From Streptomyces sp. TLI_146 (GTDB taxonomy: Bacteria; Actinomycetota; Actinomycetes; Streptomycetales; Streptomycetaceae), in the NCBI RefSeq assembly GCF_002846415.1, contig NZ_PJMX01000001.1, positions 496,001-560,000 of the forward strand: DNA of 64,000 nucleotides. The letters are read 5' to 3'. Made by a program: the position numbers and the translations under genes. Numbering within the stretch: position 1 is the stretch's first letter; every line of letters begins with the position of its first letter. A model generated the notes under the pieces. That model had not been told where the DNA came from. It searched no databases and saw only the letters and a list, made by a program, of their open reading frames with translations. Positions 17,039-25,768 of this stretch are shown piece by piece.

Positions 17039-17452
17039 TCAGTCGACGACCGCTATGGCTTCGACCTCGACAAGGAGGCCGGGTTCAGCCAGGGCGGCAA
17101 CGCCGATGCCGGTGAGCGGCGCGGTCGGGGTGATCCCGAGCTTCTCCGCAGCCCGCGCGATCCCTTCGGCGAACAGGGGCATCTTCTCGGGCGCCAAATC
17201 GACCGCGTAGACCGTCAGCTTCACCACGTCACGGAAGGAAGCACCGACCCCGGCGAGTGCGGCGGCCACGTTGAGATAGCACTGCTCGACCTGGGCGGCC
17301 AGGTCGCCCTCGCCGACAAGTGTCCCCTCTGCGTCCCACGCGACCTGCCCGGCGACGAAGACCTGCTTCGTGCCCGTCGCAGTCGCCACCTGCCGGTAGA
17401 GGTCGACCTTCACCAGCCCGGCGGGATCCGTCAAGTCGATTGCCACGCCCAC
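17039..17452 (-). CDS. RidA/YjgF-family protein lacking the canonical arginine
   Basis: A 137-residue trimeric-RidA-fold protein (VFVAGQVAWDAEGTLVGEGD, then EQCYLNVAAALAGVGASFRD, then a C-terminal VEVEAIAVV). In true enamine/imine deaminases an arginine lies in the strand before that C-terminal motif; here the position reads GIGVAALAEPG, without it. The protein may therefore be a non-canonical RidA subgroup with another role. It is divergent from the HxlR regulator at 17585, which probably controls it. Confidence 0.88.
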   Translation of the reverse strand: MGVAIDLTDPAGLVKVDLYRQVATATGTKQVFVAGQVAWDAEGTLVGEGDLAAQVEQCYLNVAAALAGVGASFRDVVKLTVYAVDLAPEKMPLFAEGIARAAEKLGITPTAPLTGIGVAALAEPGLLVEVEAIAVVD

Positions 17453-17513
17453 TCCTTGTCGTCACGACCCGAAGGCACACCTCCGCTCACACGGATGCCT
17501 CGTGGTCCCTTGT

Positions 17514-17528
17514 GGTTACTGGGTAACC
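17514..17528. promoter_or_regulatory. GGTTAC-TGG-GTAACC operator between RidA and HxlR genes
   Basis: A perfect 6-bp inverted repeat around three bases, centred between the divergent starts at 17452 and 17585. A related partial site with GGTAAC lies at about 17566-17580, just before the regulator start. It is probably the binding site of the HxlR regulator. Confidence 0.6.
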
Positions 17529-17584
17529 GTAGGAGAGTGTGCAACGACGTGGAAGAACGCACTTTTTGGTAACGGGGGAACCGC

Positions 17585-17965
17585 ATGGTGACCAAGCAGG
17601 TCAACGCCTCAGGTGACGATGCGGACCTGCGGCGCGCAGACTCGCTGGCACGCGAGATCTTCTCGGACGTCGCCAACAAGTGGGCACTTTTGATCATCGA
17701 GGCGCTTGGGGAACGCACCCTGCGCTTCACTGAATTGCGCAACGAGGTCGAGGGGGTCAGCCACAAGATGCTCACCCAGAACCTGCGCATGCTGGAGCGC
17801 AACGGTCTCGTCCATCGCGTGGTGCACCCCACGGTGCCGCCCCGGGTCGATTACTCCCTCACCGAGCCGGGCCAAGCCCTGCGGAAGACCGTCGACGTCA
17901 TGTGCGACTGGACACACCGCTACCTTCGCCACATCGACGTTTCACGCCAGCGCTTCGACGCCTGA
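17585..17965 (+). CDS. HxlR-family transcriptional regulator
   Basis: A 126-residue winged-helix protein of the HxlR type: NKWALLIIEALGERTLRFTE, HKMLTQNLRMLERNGLVHR, then wing residues and VDYSLTEPGQALR. It diverges from the RidA-like gene and shares with it a short intergenic region containing a perfect GGTTAC/GTAACC palindrome. HxlR proteins commonly sense reactive aldehydes or oxidants and control the divergent gene. Confidence 0.93.
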   Translation: MVTKQVNASGDDADLRRADSLAREIFSDVANKWALLIIEALGERTLRFTELRNEVEGVSHKMLTQNLRMLERNGLVHRVVHPTVPPRVDYSLTEPGQALRKTVDVMCDWTHRYLRHIDVSRQRFDA

Positions 17966-18545
17966 CCTCAACGTCCGTGACAGAGGGCAGAACAACAGGC
18001 GGCCCGTAGCGATCAGACGGCACTGGAGCGATTGCCACGATCTTCCTGCTGCGGGGTGCAGATTGACCGTGGTTCCCGGTCGGGGGCGGGCAGCGAAGGC
18101 GCACCACGATCCGCCCGCCCGGCCGGCACTGCTCCAGCCACGCGGCCGGGACGGTCCGTACGCCGCAGGTGGCGATGGTCCGGTCGTACGGTGCCCCGGA
18201 GCGGTATCCGGCAAAGCCGTCCCCGCACACCACGGTGACGTCACCCAGACCATGCCGCTCCAAGGACATGCGGGCGGTGTCGGCAAGCGCCGGGTCCACC
18301 TCGACCGTGGTCACCGACCCAGCGCCCAGACGGCGCGCCAAGAGCCCGGCATTCCAACCGGTACCGGTACCCACCTCCAAAACCCGCTGCCCGGGCCGCA
18401 CATCGAGATCCCTGAGCATCGCGGCGACGACGGACGGAGCGGACGCCACCTGCCCCCGCTCCGCCCCCTGGCGTCTGCCGTCGTCCCACTGAGTCACCAA
18501 CGGATCATCGGACTCGGCCGCGGCATTCCACCGCGCCGGATCCAC
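17898..18545 (-). pseudogene. Truncated protein-isoaspartate-type methyltransferase
   Basis: About 150 residues of a SAM-dependent methyltransferase of the PCMT-like type found in Streptomyces: SAM motif VLEVGTGTGWNAGLLARRLG, acidic VTTVEVDPALAD, then GDGFAGYRSGAPYDR and PGGRIVVRLRC. Relatives are about 350-400 residues; here both the N-terminal part and everything after the GGRIVVRL strand are missing, and the last 65 codons have no family signal and overlap the convergent HxlR gene. It is probably a non-functional fragment. Confidence 0.7.
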
Positions 18546-18625
18546 AGTCCGGTCCCGGCCCGACCGCGCCCGTGGCCCCGCGGTGCGTTCTGAGCGGTGT
18601 CAGTGCCCGACCGCATACTGACGCC

Positions 18626-19690
18626 ATGCAGATCACTGAGGACACAATCAAACGGGCCTGGCGCCAGATAGCCGCGGGCTCTGACCTGCTCGACGACGCC
18701 ATGCTCCCGCCCATCGGCACCGCACCCGGCCCCTATGCCCAGCACGCAGCCAGCGTGAGCGGTCTCTTCCTCGTTTTGGAGAAGGACGGCACGGTGCGCG
18801 GCTACCACGGCCACCGGGAGGTGTTCGCCACCCAGGACCTTGACCAAGTGCTGTACATGGTCGCCGAGGAAGCGGTCGGTCATCTCGCCGAGCACATCGC
18901 GGCCCGCTCCCCGGGCCGCGGGCCGGTCACCAACCTCGTGACCGGGCAGGCGCAGTTACTGGAGCAGATCAACCCCGCCTGGGCCCAGAGGTTTCGCGGC
19001 GGCCGTCTGGACGATACGCCCCCGGCGCCGCCTTGCGGACGCGACCCATTGGAGCGCCTCGCCTGGATCGCCGATTCCTGGCGCGATCAGGACCCCTACA
19101 CCAACCTTGTCTTCTTTCGCGGCGTGGGCATCAGTGCCGAGCAGATCGCCCTGCTCCACGGAGCCGATTCCGCACACACCGCCGCCGGAATCTGCCTGGC
19201 GGACCTGCGCAGCATGGACGGCAGCGGCCGCGATTACTGGGAAGTCGCCTGGCAGACCTTCTGCTTCGGGCAGGCAGGCGACTGGGTGTTCCTGATGTAC
19301 CACGAGCTGCCGCCCGGTGTCCGCGTCGACAGCGCGGCGCTTTCCCGGCTCGGCGTCACCGAGACCGTGTGCCTGAGCGCGACCGCCGCGAAGGGCATCT
19401 ACACCTTCGACTACACACGCGACGGCCGGCGCGTCGACGACGGCTGGGGGGTCCTGGAACTGATCTGGTACCGGCGTGGCCGCGCCCCCTACTACCGGGG
19501 CGGCGAGCTCGACTTCCTCAACCAGGCCATCCGCCGCGCCGAGTTGGAACACCCCGAGCTGGTCAGCGAGTTCGAACTGTACTTCCACGCACTGGATGAC
19601 GCACTCGGCCTGCGCCTGCCCCGACAGGACATCCAGGATGGCACGGTGCGGGCCGCACAGTGGGCACACGACGCCCCGGGGCATGACTGA
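18626..19690 (+). CDS. Immunity-like protein (Imm61-like N-terminus plus DUF6461-like C-terminus, tentative)
   Basis: A 354-residue soluble protein. The N-terminal 105 residues (FLVLEKDGTVRGYHGHREVF, then QVLYMVAEEAVGHLAEH) resemble an Imm61-type immunity domain. The C-terminal part (FFRGVGISAEQIALLHGADS, WEVAWQTFCFGQAGDWVFLM) resembles DUF6461-type domains that occur beside polymorphic toxins. No toxin gene is adjacent, so it may be an orphan immunity gene. A rare TTA codon lies at 18956-18958. Family names are from memory of pattern and uncertain. Confidence 0.55.
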   Translation: MQITEDTIKRAWRQIAAGSDLLDDAMLPPIGTAPGPYAQHAASVSGLFLVLEKDGTVRGYHGHREVFATQDLDQVLYMVAEEAVGHLAEHIAARSPGRGPVTNLVTGQAQLLEQINPAWAQRFRGGRLDDTPPAPPCGRDPLERLAWIADSWRDQDPYTNLVFFRGVGISAEQIALLHGADSAHTAAGICLADLRSMDGSGRDYWEVAWQTFCFGQAGDWVFLMYHELPPGVRVDSAALSRLGVTETVCLSATAAKGIYTFDYTRDGRRVDDGWGVLELIWYRRGRAPYYRGGELDFLNQAIRRAELEHPELVSEFELYFHALDDALGLRLPRQDIQDGTVRAAQWAHDAPGHD

Positions 19691-20378
19691 GAGCGGTGTG
19701 TTGCGGTGTCCGGAGCCGCCTTGCTCACTAGTCGCGCCAGGCCTTCTCCGCCAGGACGCGTTTGGGTACGCCACGGTCTCGTTGAGGGTGCGCGGCGCAG
19801 GGAGCGGGGCGTGACCGTCGGCGATCCGGTTGTCTGGCGTGGTGGGCGGACGTCCCCGGAGATGACCGGCGACCGGCCGCTGCGGCTTCGTCGGCGCCGA
19901 GGCGGAGCCCACGCCGCGGTCGAGCCCACGCCGCGGTGGTCCGGGGGCTGGGAGGCGTCCGAGGCATACCCGAGGCACACCTGAATCTCTTGGAGTGCGC
20001 CGCGGTGTGGGTTTTGATGGTGATACGCGAAGAATTCAGCGACGCCTAGCAGGATGCGGGATATTCAGCAGCAATGCATTTCCGCCTACCAGCGAAACCG
20101 GCGGGTTACCTTATCCCCTTCCTGAAACCCCTGGAGATGACGCATACCCTCACCCTTTTGCCGATTTCCGGAATTCCAGCCGCCTCTGTTCTCCTTTTGA
20201 GCGGCGGCGGGAATCTCCAACGGTGATTCCGGCATGTCGGGACCTGGCCCGTTCCTGCGGGCGGGGGGTGTGCCCAGCGGTGGGCCGCCACGACAGGAGC
20301 AGGGCGGACACCGTCGGCAGCAGCCAAGGCTGCCGCTCCGATCGCGACAGATGTCTTCCCGGAAAAGGAGACGGACCC
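19691..20378. other. Non-coding stretch
   Basis: No supported gene. A 16-base direct repeat (GAGCCCACGCCGCGGT) occurs at 19905-19920 and 19922-19937. From about 20020 to 20200 the base composition is lower in GC than the surroundings, which fits a promoter region for the gene at 20379. Confidence 0.5.
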
Positions 20379-20882
20379 ATGCGCTCGGCCATTCGCCCTG
20401 TCTGCCGGCACATCCTGAGGTCCTCGCCGATCTATTGCCTTCCCCTCGATCCCGGCTCCGCCGGTGCGGCCCGCGGATATGTGCATGCGTTCCTCGGCGG
20501 CGCACGACGTGATGCCCTTGAGGAGGACAGCCTCCTGATCGTTTCCGAACTGGTGACCAATGCTGTCCGCCATGGCGCCGGGCCGGTCTGGTTCTGTCTG
20601 CGGCACGTCACCCAGAGCGACGGTGCGGAAGCGCTTCATGTGCTCGTCGGCGATCACGGATCGGGCTGCGATCGTGACGCCGGGGCGACCGTCGAGGCAA
20701 CCGACTCCACCTCAGGACGAGGGCTGTGCATTGTCGACGCGCTGGCCAGCAGCTGGGGATCCACCCAGGCGCAGGGCCATCACATCATGTGGGCCAGCCT
20801 GGAGATCATGCCCTCTTCGGGGGCTTCGTCGCAGCACCGGGAGCCGTGTGGCCCGGTGTCCACGGCACTCGCGGCGGCGTGA
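20379..20882 (+). CDS. Anti-sigma-factor-type ATP-binding protein
   Basis: A 167-residue GHKL ATPase domain protein of the SpoIIAB/RsbW-like family. AAAAGGAG lies before ATG 20379. The N box is ELVTNAVRHG, the G1 box GDHGSG, and the G2 box SGRGLCIVDALASSWG. Such proteins are abundant in Streptomyces and typically sit beside XRE (whiJ-like) regulators and small DUF397 proteins. Here the neighbouring XRE gene is truncated and no DUF397 gene is present. Confidence 0.88.
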   Translation: MRSAIRPVCRHILRSSPIYCLPLDPGSAGAARGYVHAFLGGARRDALEEDSLLIVSELVTNAVRHGAGPVWFCLRHVTQSDGAEALHVLVGDHGSGCDRDAGATVEATDSTSGRGLCIVDALASSWGSTQAQGHHIMWASLEIMPSSGASSQHREPCGPVSTALAAA

Positions 20883-21801
20883 GAGGGCCCTCCCGTGAAC
20901 CCGACGCGCCGTCCTCGCGCAGCGGCCGGGGTGCCCGATGCCACAGGAACCACCGCGGTCGCGGCCAGGCGACAGCCCTCGGCGGTGCCTCACGCCTCGC
21001 TCTCCCCCGCCGGTCCCCCGACCATTCGGGTGCCCTCCGTGCCCTTCGGCTGCACGGGTCGTCCACGCACCCACCCGTACCGGCCATGGTGGTGGCGGTA
21101 CCAAGGAAAGGTGCGGTGGGTGACGAGGAGTTGCGTATGCGATCGGTAGCCCGCACGTCGGGACTTGGTTCAGCGGTGATGGTGATCGCTCTCCTTCTGG
21201 CCGGCTGCGGCGGTAGCGGCGGCGATGGCCCGACACACTCGGCTCCTGGGCCTACTTTCCGTTGCCCCGGCGCGTAGAGGTGGTGCAGTTGTTTCTGGCG
21301 GTCTTCCAGCACAGCTACCGTTGCGCCGGAGATACGCTGGCCGCGTTCCGCCGGAAGCCACTCGGCTCCCGCGGCACCGTCGAGCCACGCGGCACACAGG
21401 TCCGCGATGCCGTCCGTGCAGGACAGGGCCCCGTAACGGTGTTCCGTTGCTCTGGGAGAGGCGTGCGCGATGCGGTTCATGGCTTCGACGGCGGAGCCGT
21501 AGGTCCACGGCGCGCTCAGCACCTCGGAGTGGCCGGTGGCGGTGTAGAGCCAGTCCGGCCAGCCGAGCCGCTCCACTTCGGTGCGGGGCACCCCGTGCAG
21601 GTGAGCCATGGCCAACTGCGCGCTGGTCTCGGGGGTGATCCGCCCTGACTCCCAGCGTGCGACCTTCTCCCGGCGGGCAGCCATGGTTCCGAAGCCGAGT
21701 TCCGCGTGTGTCTGGGCGACGAGCATGGCGTACGCCCCATGGGTCATGCCCTTCTGCTCCCGCAGCAGTGCCAGCGGATGCCGGATCTTCTGCACGTTCA
21801 T
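20806..21801 (-). pseudogene. Truncated XRE-family (whiJ-like) regulator
   Basis: From ATG 21801 (AGGGGGCC before it) the first 175 residues match the XRE regulator at 38492 in this same window: EQKGMTHGAYAMLVAQTHAE, ELGFGTMAARREKVARWESG, then VAVLEDRQKQLHHL against TALEARHRQLREL. The paralogue continues for another 200 residues of TPR-like helices. Here homology stops at about 21277, exactly where the lipoprotein on the other strand stops. The frame stays open to 20806 by chance through the lipoprotein and intergenic DNA. Confidence 0.75.
21137..21277 (+). pseudogene. Truncated lipoprotein N-terminus
   Basis: ATG 21137 follows GAGGAG and encodes a typical lipoprotein signal: MRSVARTSG, a hydrophobic stretch and lipobox LLAGCGG (Cys about 26). 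After about 13 more residues (GGDGPTHSAPGPT) it reads antisense into the truncated XRE gene and stops at 21275-21277. The body of the lipoprotein is missing. Confidence 0.65.
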
Positions 21802-21968
21802 GAAGGCCCCCTGCTGGAGGAATGGGCACGCCCGGTGTTCCGGCGGTCGCACCACGGCCTGTCGTGAACGCTGCCCCCCCCTGCGGTGCGGCCTCCTGCA
21901 TAGGAAGGAACTTTTCAGCCTTTGCCCGCTCTTCTCATGATAGGCAGGACACACTCCGCACTCAACGC

Positions 21969-22024
21969 GTCACGGGTCACGGGTCACGGGTCACGGGTCA
22001 CAGGTCACAGGTCACGGGTCACGG
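21969..22024. repeat. Eight tandem GTCACGG heptamers
   Basis: Eight head-to-tail 7-base units: four GTCACGG, two GTCACAG, two GTCACGG. They lie between the divergent ends of the truncated XRE gene and the TetR gene. The 7-base period and near-identity indicate slippage-type expansion. The rest of 21802-22111 shows nothing. Confidence 0.9.
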
Positions 22025-22111
22025 CACAGGGTGTGGCCACTCTGCCTGCGGTGAGCAACCGACAGCGTCCCGCCCGCAGGGCGCAGAGAGTCGCCGCAGC
22101 GCTGCTCGGAC

Positions 22112-22756
22112 TCACACGCCCGTGTCGGTGTCACCGTCGGCGAGGACGCTACGGACAGCGCCCAGCAGCCGCGCGCAGCGCCGGGTCATCGCGTCGGGCG
22201 ACTCGTCGGGGTGGTTGATCCACCAGCGGACCAGTGCGGTACACAGGCCGCGCCAGGCGTATTTGAGGGCGTCCGCGTCGAGCGGGTCACCGGCTCCGGC
22301 GGTGTGCAGGAGGTCGGCGGTGCCGAGGGCGGCAAGGTCGTCGATCGCGGCACGATAGGTGGCCGCGCGGTGGGCGGCGTCGCTACCGGGCGGCAGTGAC
22401 GGGTCGTAGAGGACGAACCATGCCTCGCGCTGGCCGTCCAGGGCAGTGAACAGGGCTTCCAGCACGCGCAGGGGCGTGGGCGGCGCGCCGGCGGCATGGC
22501 GTGCCATCGCCTTCTCGATGGCACCGAGCAGACGGTCGCCGACGGGGTCGAGGCAGGCGAGGTAGAGGTCCTGCTTGCCGCCGAAGTACTGGTGCAGGAG
22601 CGGCTTGGTGACGCCGACGCGGGTGGCGATGGCGGCCACCGTGGTGGCTTCGTAGCCGTGGCGGCCGAACTCCTCGGTGGCCGCGGCCAGGACCTGCCGT
22701 TCGCGCTCGGCCCTCGGTACGCCCTTGGTGCCAGCCCTGGAGGAGAGCGTTGTCAT
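22112..22756 (-). CDS. TetR-family transcriptional regulator
   Basis: A 214-residue TetR regulator. The N-terminal HTH reads AATEEFGRHGYEATTVAAIA, then RVGVTKPLLHQYFGGKQDLY; the C-terminal ligand domain is all-helical (WFVLYDPSLPPGSDAAHRAA). The start is ATG 22756. It is divergent from the FAD synthase-like gene at 22825 and a perfect palindrome lies between them, so it probably represses that gene and itself. Confidence 0.93.
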   Translation of the reverse strand: MTTLSSRAGTKGVPRAERERQVLAAATEEFGRHGYEATTVAAIATRVGVTKPLLHQYFGGKQDLYLACLDPVGDRLLGAIEKAMARHAAGAPPTPLRVLEALFTALDGQREAWFVLYDPSLPPGSDAAHRAATYRAAIDDLAALGTADLLHTAGAGDPLDADALKYAWRGLCTALVRWWINHPDESPDAMTRRCARLLGAVRSVLADGDTDTGV

Positions 22757-22767
22757 GGGACCAGATC

Positions 22768-22781
22768 TTACCCTAGGGTAA
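22768..22781. promoter_or_regulatory. TTACCCTAGGGTAA operator in TetR/oxidase promoter
   Basis: A perfect 14-bp palindrome 12 bases before the TetR start. A second imperfect copy (TTACCGAAGGGTCAA) follows directly at 22783-22797. Such TTAC...GTAA sites are typical of actinobacterial TetR regulators. Confidence 0.7.
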
Positions 22782-22824
22782 TTTACCGAAGGGTCAATTC
22801 CTCGGAACCCGCTGGAGCGCATCC

Positions 22825-24426
22825 ATGCCTGCTGCCGCGACCCACCCCCGCACCTCCCGCAGCCGCTCCTGGTGGGGGTGGGGCTACGCCGACGCCCACC
22901 CCGACGATGCCCAATGCGCCGCGCTCGGCGCCCTGTTGCCGGGCACCCTGGCCCGACCGCTGCCCATACCCCGCGTCGCCGACCTCTCCATCGGCCGCCC
23001 CGCCGCCACTCCCCCACCTGCCCTGGCGCACCTGGTCACCAGCGACCCGCGGGCACGCGCAGCCCACGCCATGGGCAAGGCCTACCGCGACGTCATCCGC
23101 GCCCTGCGCGGCCAACCCGGGCGCATACCCGACCTCGTCGCCCACCCGACCACCGACCACGAGGTGGCCGACCTGCTGGACTGGGCCGGTGACCACGGTG
23201 TGGCCGTCATCCCCTTCGGCGGCGGCTCCTCGGTGGTCGGCGGCGTCGAGTACCGCGGCGACACCCACCGCGCCGTCCTCTCGCTCGACCTCACCTCGAT
23301 GGACCGCGTCCTGGAAATCGACCGCGCCGGCCACTCGGCCCGCATCCAGGCCGGTGCCCTCGGCCCGCTGCTGGAGGACCAGTTGCGGCCGCACGGCCTG
23401 ACCTTGCGTCACTTCCCGCAGAGCTTCGAGTTCTCCACCCTCGGCGGCTGGCTCGCCACCCGCGCCGGTGGCCACTACGCCACCGTCCACACCCACATCG
23501 ACGACTTCGTCCAGTCCCTGCGCGTGGTCACACCCTCCGGGGTCAGCACTTCCTGGCGGCTGCCCGCATCCGGCGCTGGCCCGTCGCCCGACCGGCTCTT
23601 CCTCGGCTCCGAGGGCACACTCGGTGTCATCACCGAGGCCTGGATGCGCCTACAGGAACGTCCCCGCCACAAGGCCTCCACCTCCGTGACGTTCACCCAC
23701 TTCCACCAGGCCCTGGACGCCGTGCGCGCCATCGCCCAGTCCGGCCTCGCCCCGGCCAACTGCCGCCTGCTCGACCCCGGCGAGGCTCTGCTGTCCGGCG
23801 CCTCCCACGACGGCTCCAGCGTCCTGGTCCTCGGCTTCGAATCCGCCACCACCGCGGTCGAGGACCGCCTCGCGGACGCCCTCGACATCGCCCGCGGCCA
23901 GGGCGGCCACGCCCAGCCGTCCACGGACCGTGAAGCCCCCGCCGACCCGGCCGTCAGCGCCTGGCGCTCGGCGTTCCTGCGCATGCCCTACCTGCGCGAC
24001 GGCCTCGCCCGCATGGGCGCCGTCGTCGAGACCTTCGAGACCGCGGCCACCTGGGACAGGATTCCCGCGCTGATCGACGCCGTACGTACCGAGGTCGCGG
24101 CCGCCGCCCTGAAGGCCACCGGACGCCCCGCCACCATCAACTGCCGCCTGACCCACGTCTACCCGGACGGCGCCGCCCCCTACTTCACCGTCGCGGTCGC
24201 CGGCCGCCCCGGTGCGGAAGTCGAGATCTGGGACGAGATCAAGGCCGCCGCCACCGACGTCCTGCACCGCCACCGCGCCTCCGTCACCCACCACCACGCC
24301 GTCGGCCGCGACCACCGCCCCGGCTACGACCTCCAACGCCCCGAGCCCTTCGCACTGGCCCTGCGCGCCGCGAAGAACGCCCTGGACCCGCACCACATCC
24401 TCAACCCGGGCGTCTTGATCGACTGA
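22825..24426 (+). CDS. FAD-binding oxidase, alkyldihydroxyacetonephosphate synthase-like
   Basis: A 533-residue VAO-family flavoprotein. The PCMH-type FAD loop is PFGGGSSVVGGVEY (about 130-143), followed by FEFSTLGGWLATRAGGHY and LGSEGTLGVITEAWMRL. The C-terminal active-site signature HHHAVGRDHRPGY matches alkyl-DHAP synthases (AGPS), which make ether-lipid precursors. Many actinobacterial homologues exist whose substrate is unproved. Control by the divergent TetR protein is likely. Confidence 0.9.
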   Translation: MPAAATHPRTSRSRSWWGWGYADAHPDDAQCAALGALLPGTLARPLPIPRVADLSIGRPAATPPPALAHLVTSDPRARAAHAMGKAYRDVIRALRGQPGRIPDLVAHPTTDHEVADLLDWAGDHGVAVIPFGGGSSVVGGVEYRGDTHRAVLSLDLTSMDRVLEIDRAGHSARIQAGALGPLLEDQLRPHGLTLRHFPQSFEFSTLGGWLATRAGGHYATVHTHIDDFVQSLRVVTPSGVSTSWRLPASGAGPSPDRLFLGSEGTLGVITEAWMRLQERPRHKASTSVTFTHFHQALDAVRAIAQSGLAPANCRLLDPGEALLSGASHDGSSVLVLGFESATTAVEDRLADALDIARGQGGHAQPSTDREAPADPAVSAWRSAFLRMPYLRDGLARMGAVVETFETAATWDRIPALIDAVRTEVAAAALKATGRPATINCRLTHVYPDGAAPYFTVAVAGRPGAEVEIWDEIKAAATDVLHRHRASVTHHHAVGRDHRPGYDLQRPEPFALALRAAKNALDPHHILNPGVLID

Positions 24427-24544
24427 CCGACACCACGCGTTGGACGGGACCTGGGCTCAGCATGCACGGGGTCGCCCCCGCGCTGCGCGGTCGCACTCGT
24501 CATCACGCCGGCGTCCCGGATCAACAGCAGGGGCGGGCCGGGTG

Positions 24545-24579
24545 TCTCTTTCCGCGGGAGTTCATCCCGCGGAAAGAGA
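24545..24579. terminator. Bidirectional terminator hairpin
   Basis: TCTCTTTCCGCGGGA (24545-24559), loop GTTCA, and an exact complementary arm (24565-24579) form a 15-bp stem between the convergent oxidase gene and the small secreted-protein gene. Confidence 0.9.
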
Positions 24580-24587
24580 GACTCGGT

Positions 24588-24932
24588 TTACGGGTAGGTG
24601 AATACGGCAGTCGCCACCCAGGTGCCATTCTGGGCGTAAGCCGCCACATAGGCATGGCGGCCAGACTGCAGGGAGCCGGACCGATAGGGCTTCTGCGTGA
24701 GGTCGAAGGTGACGTCTCCATTGTCGGTGGCCAGCACGAGGGAATCGCTATTGACAGCGGAGATCTTCCCGCTGAAGCCCACGGTCGCGGACCACGCCGA
24801 GTCGGCCACACGACTGAGCTGCGCAGCGTGCACTGTCGGAGCCGCCTGCGCCGTCGGGCCGCACACGGCCAGTGCGCCCACCATCCCCACGGCCACAACG
24901 GAAATCTTGGCTATCTTCCCGGAATTTCGCAT
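24588..24932 (-). CDS. Small secreted protein
   Basis: A 114-residue product from ATG 24932 behind AAAGGGAAG. A Sec signal (MRNSGKIAKISVVAVGMVGA) is processed near AQAA. The mature 80 residues are beta-type (WSATVGFSGKISAVNSDSLV, VTFDLTQKPYRSG, AYAQNGTWVATAVFTYP) with no cysteine. The family was not identified. Confidence 0.8.
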   Translation of the reverse strand: MRNSGKIAKISVVAVGMVGALAVCGPTAQAAPTVHAAQLSRVADSAWSATVGFSGKISAVNSDSLVLATDNGDVTFDLTQKPYRSGSLQSGRHAYVAAYAQNGTWVATAVFTYP

Positions 24933-25097
24933 CGCACTTCCCTTTCACATGGGTGCCCAGTCGGACGAGCCGAACCCCGTCAGGTACGGGCCGGATGCCC
25001 GGACGCTAACAGCACCCCTTGCACGAATGCGATTTCCTTTCGCATACCTTTCACAATTCCCCGTACGCGGATGAAGTCGTCCACTGGAGAACCGAGT

Positions 25098-25625
25098 TCA
25101 GCACGCGTACGCCTCAAAGGTCGCGCGCACCGCCGCCGTGTCGGCGCCCTGGGCCAGCAGCGCGTGGAGCAGGAGCCGTGCCTGGTACGGGCCGAAGCCC
25201 CCCGCACCGATGAGGCCTCGGCCCAGGAGGTCCTTCTCGGAGCCGGGGAAACTGTATGTGCGGGACAGGAGAGGCCCGTTGCCGATGCGGGAGGCGAGAA
25301 CCACGGGGATGCGGGACGCGAGCTGGGTGAGCGGCTCGACGAGGCGTTCGGGAACGTGGCCGGCACCGAAGGCCGCGACCAGCAGCCCGTCGCAGTGCCC
25401 CACCCACACGTCCAGGAGAACGCCGTCGTCGCCGAGTACGACGAGGCAGCCCGCGCCGTGCGGAGCGGGATCGGCCGCGGCCAGGACGGCGGAGTGAATA
25501 TTGGCCGGGCCATCAGCACCGGGCAGGGTCGGGTTGCGCATCGCACCCGTGACGATCATTGGCTGAGGGTGGTCGTGGTAGAGATCGAGGAAGAAGGCTG
25601 CCACATTCCTGACCGATACCGTCAT
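25098..25625 (-). pseudogene. L-asparaginase remnant with missing N-terminus and internal deletion
   Basis: About 175 residues of an asparaginase. The middle motif TGAMRNPTLPGADGPANIHS and the C-terminal part GLLVAAFGAGHVPERLVEPL, then PVVLASRIGNGPLLSRTYSF, are clear. The N-terminal TGGTI region with the catalytic threonine is absent, and the usual 50-70 residues between GDDGVLL and the C-terminal subdomain are missing. It cannot be an active asparaginase. Confidence 0.75.
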
Positions 25626-25768
25626 CTCTCGGCTCTTCTGTCCGGATTTGGCCCAGCTCTGTCCCACGAGTGGTGCACGCAGGCTATCGGGCCGACGCCA
25701 TACGGGTACGCGACTCAACGCCCGCCCCTCCACCCCGTACCAACCTCCGGCCCCATACCCGCGTCCGG

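Noticed and set aside
21969..22024. Possible CRISPR array
   Set aside because: The units are 7 bases and directly adjacent, with no spacers and no cas genes nearby.
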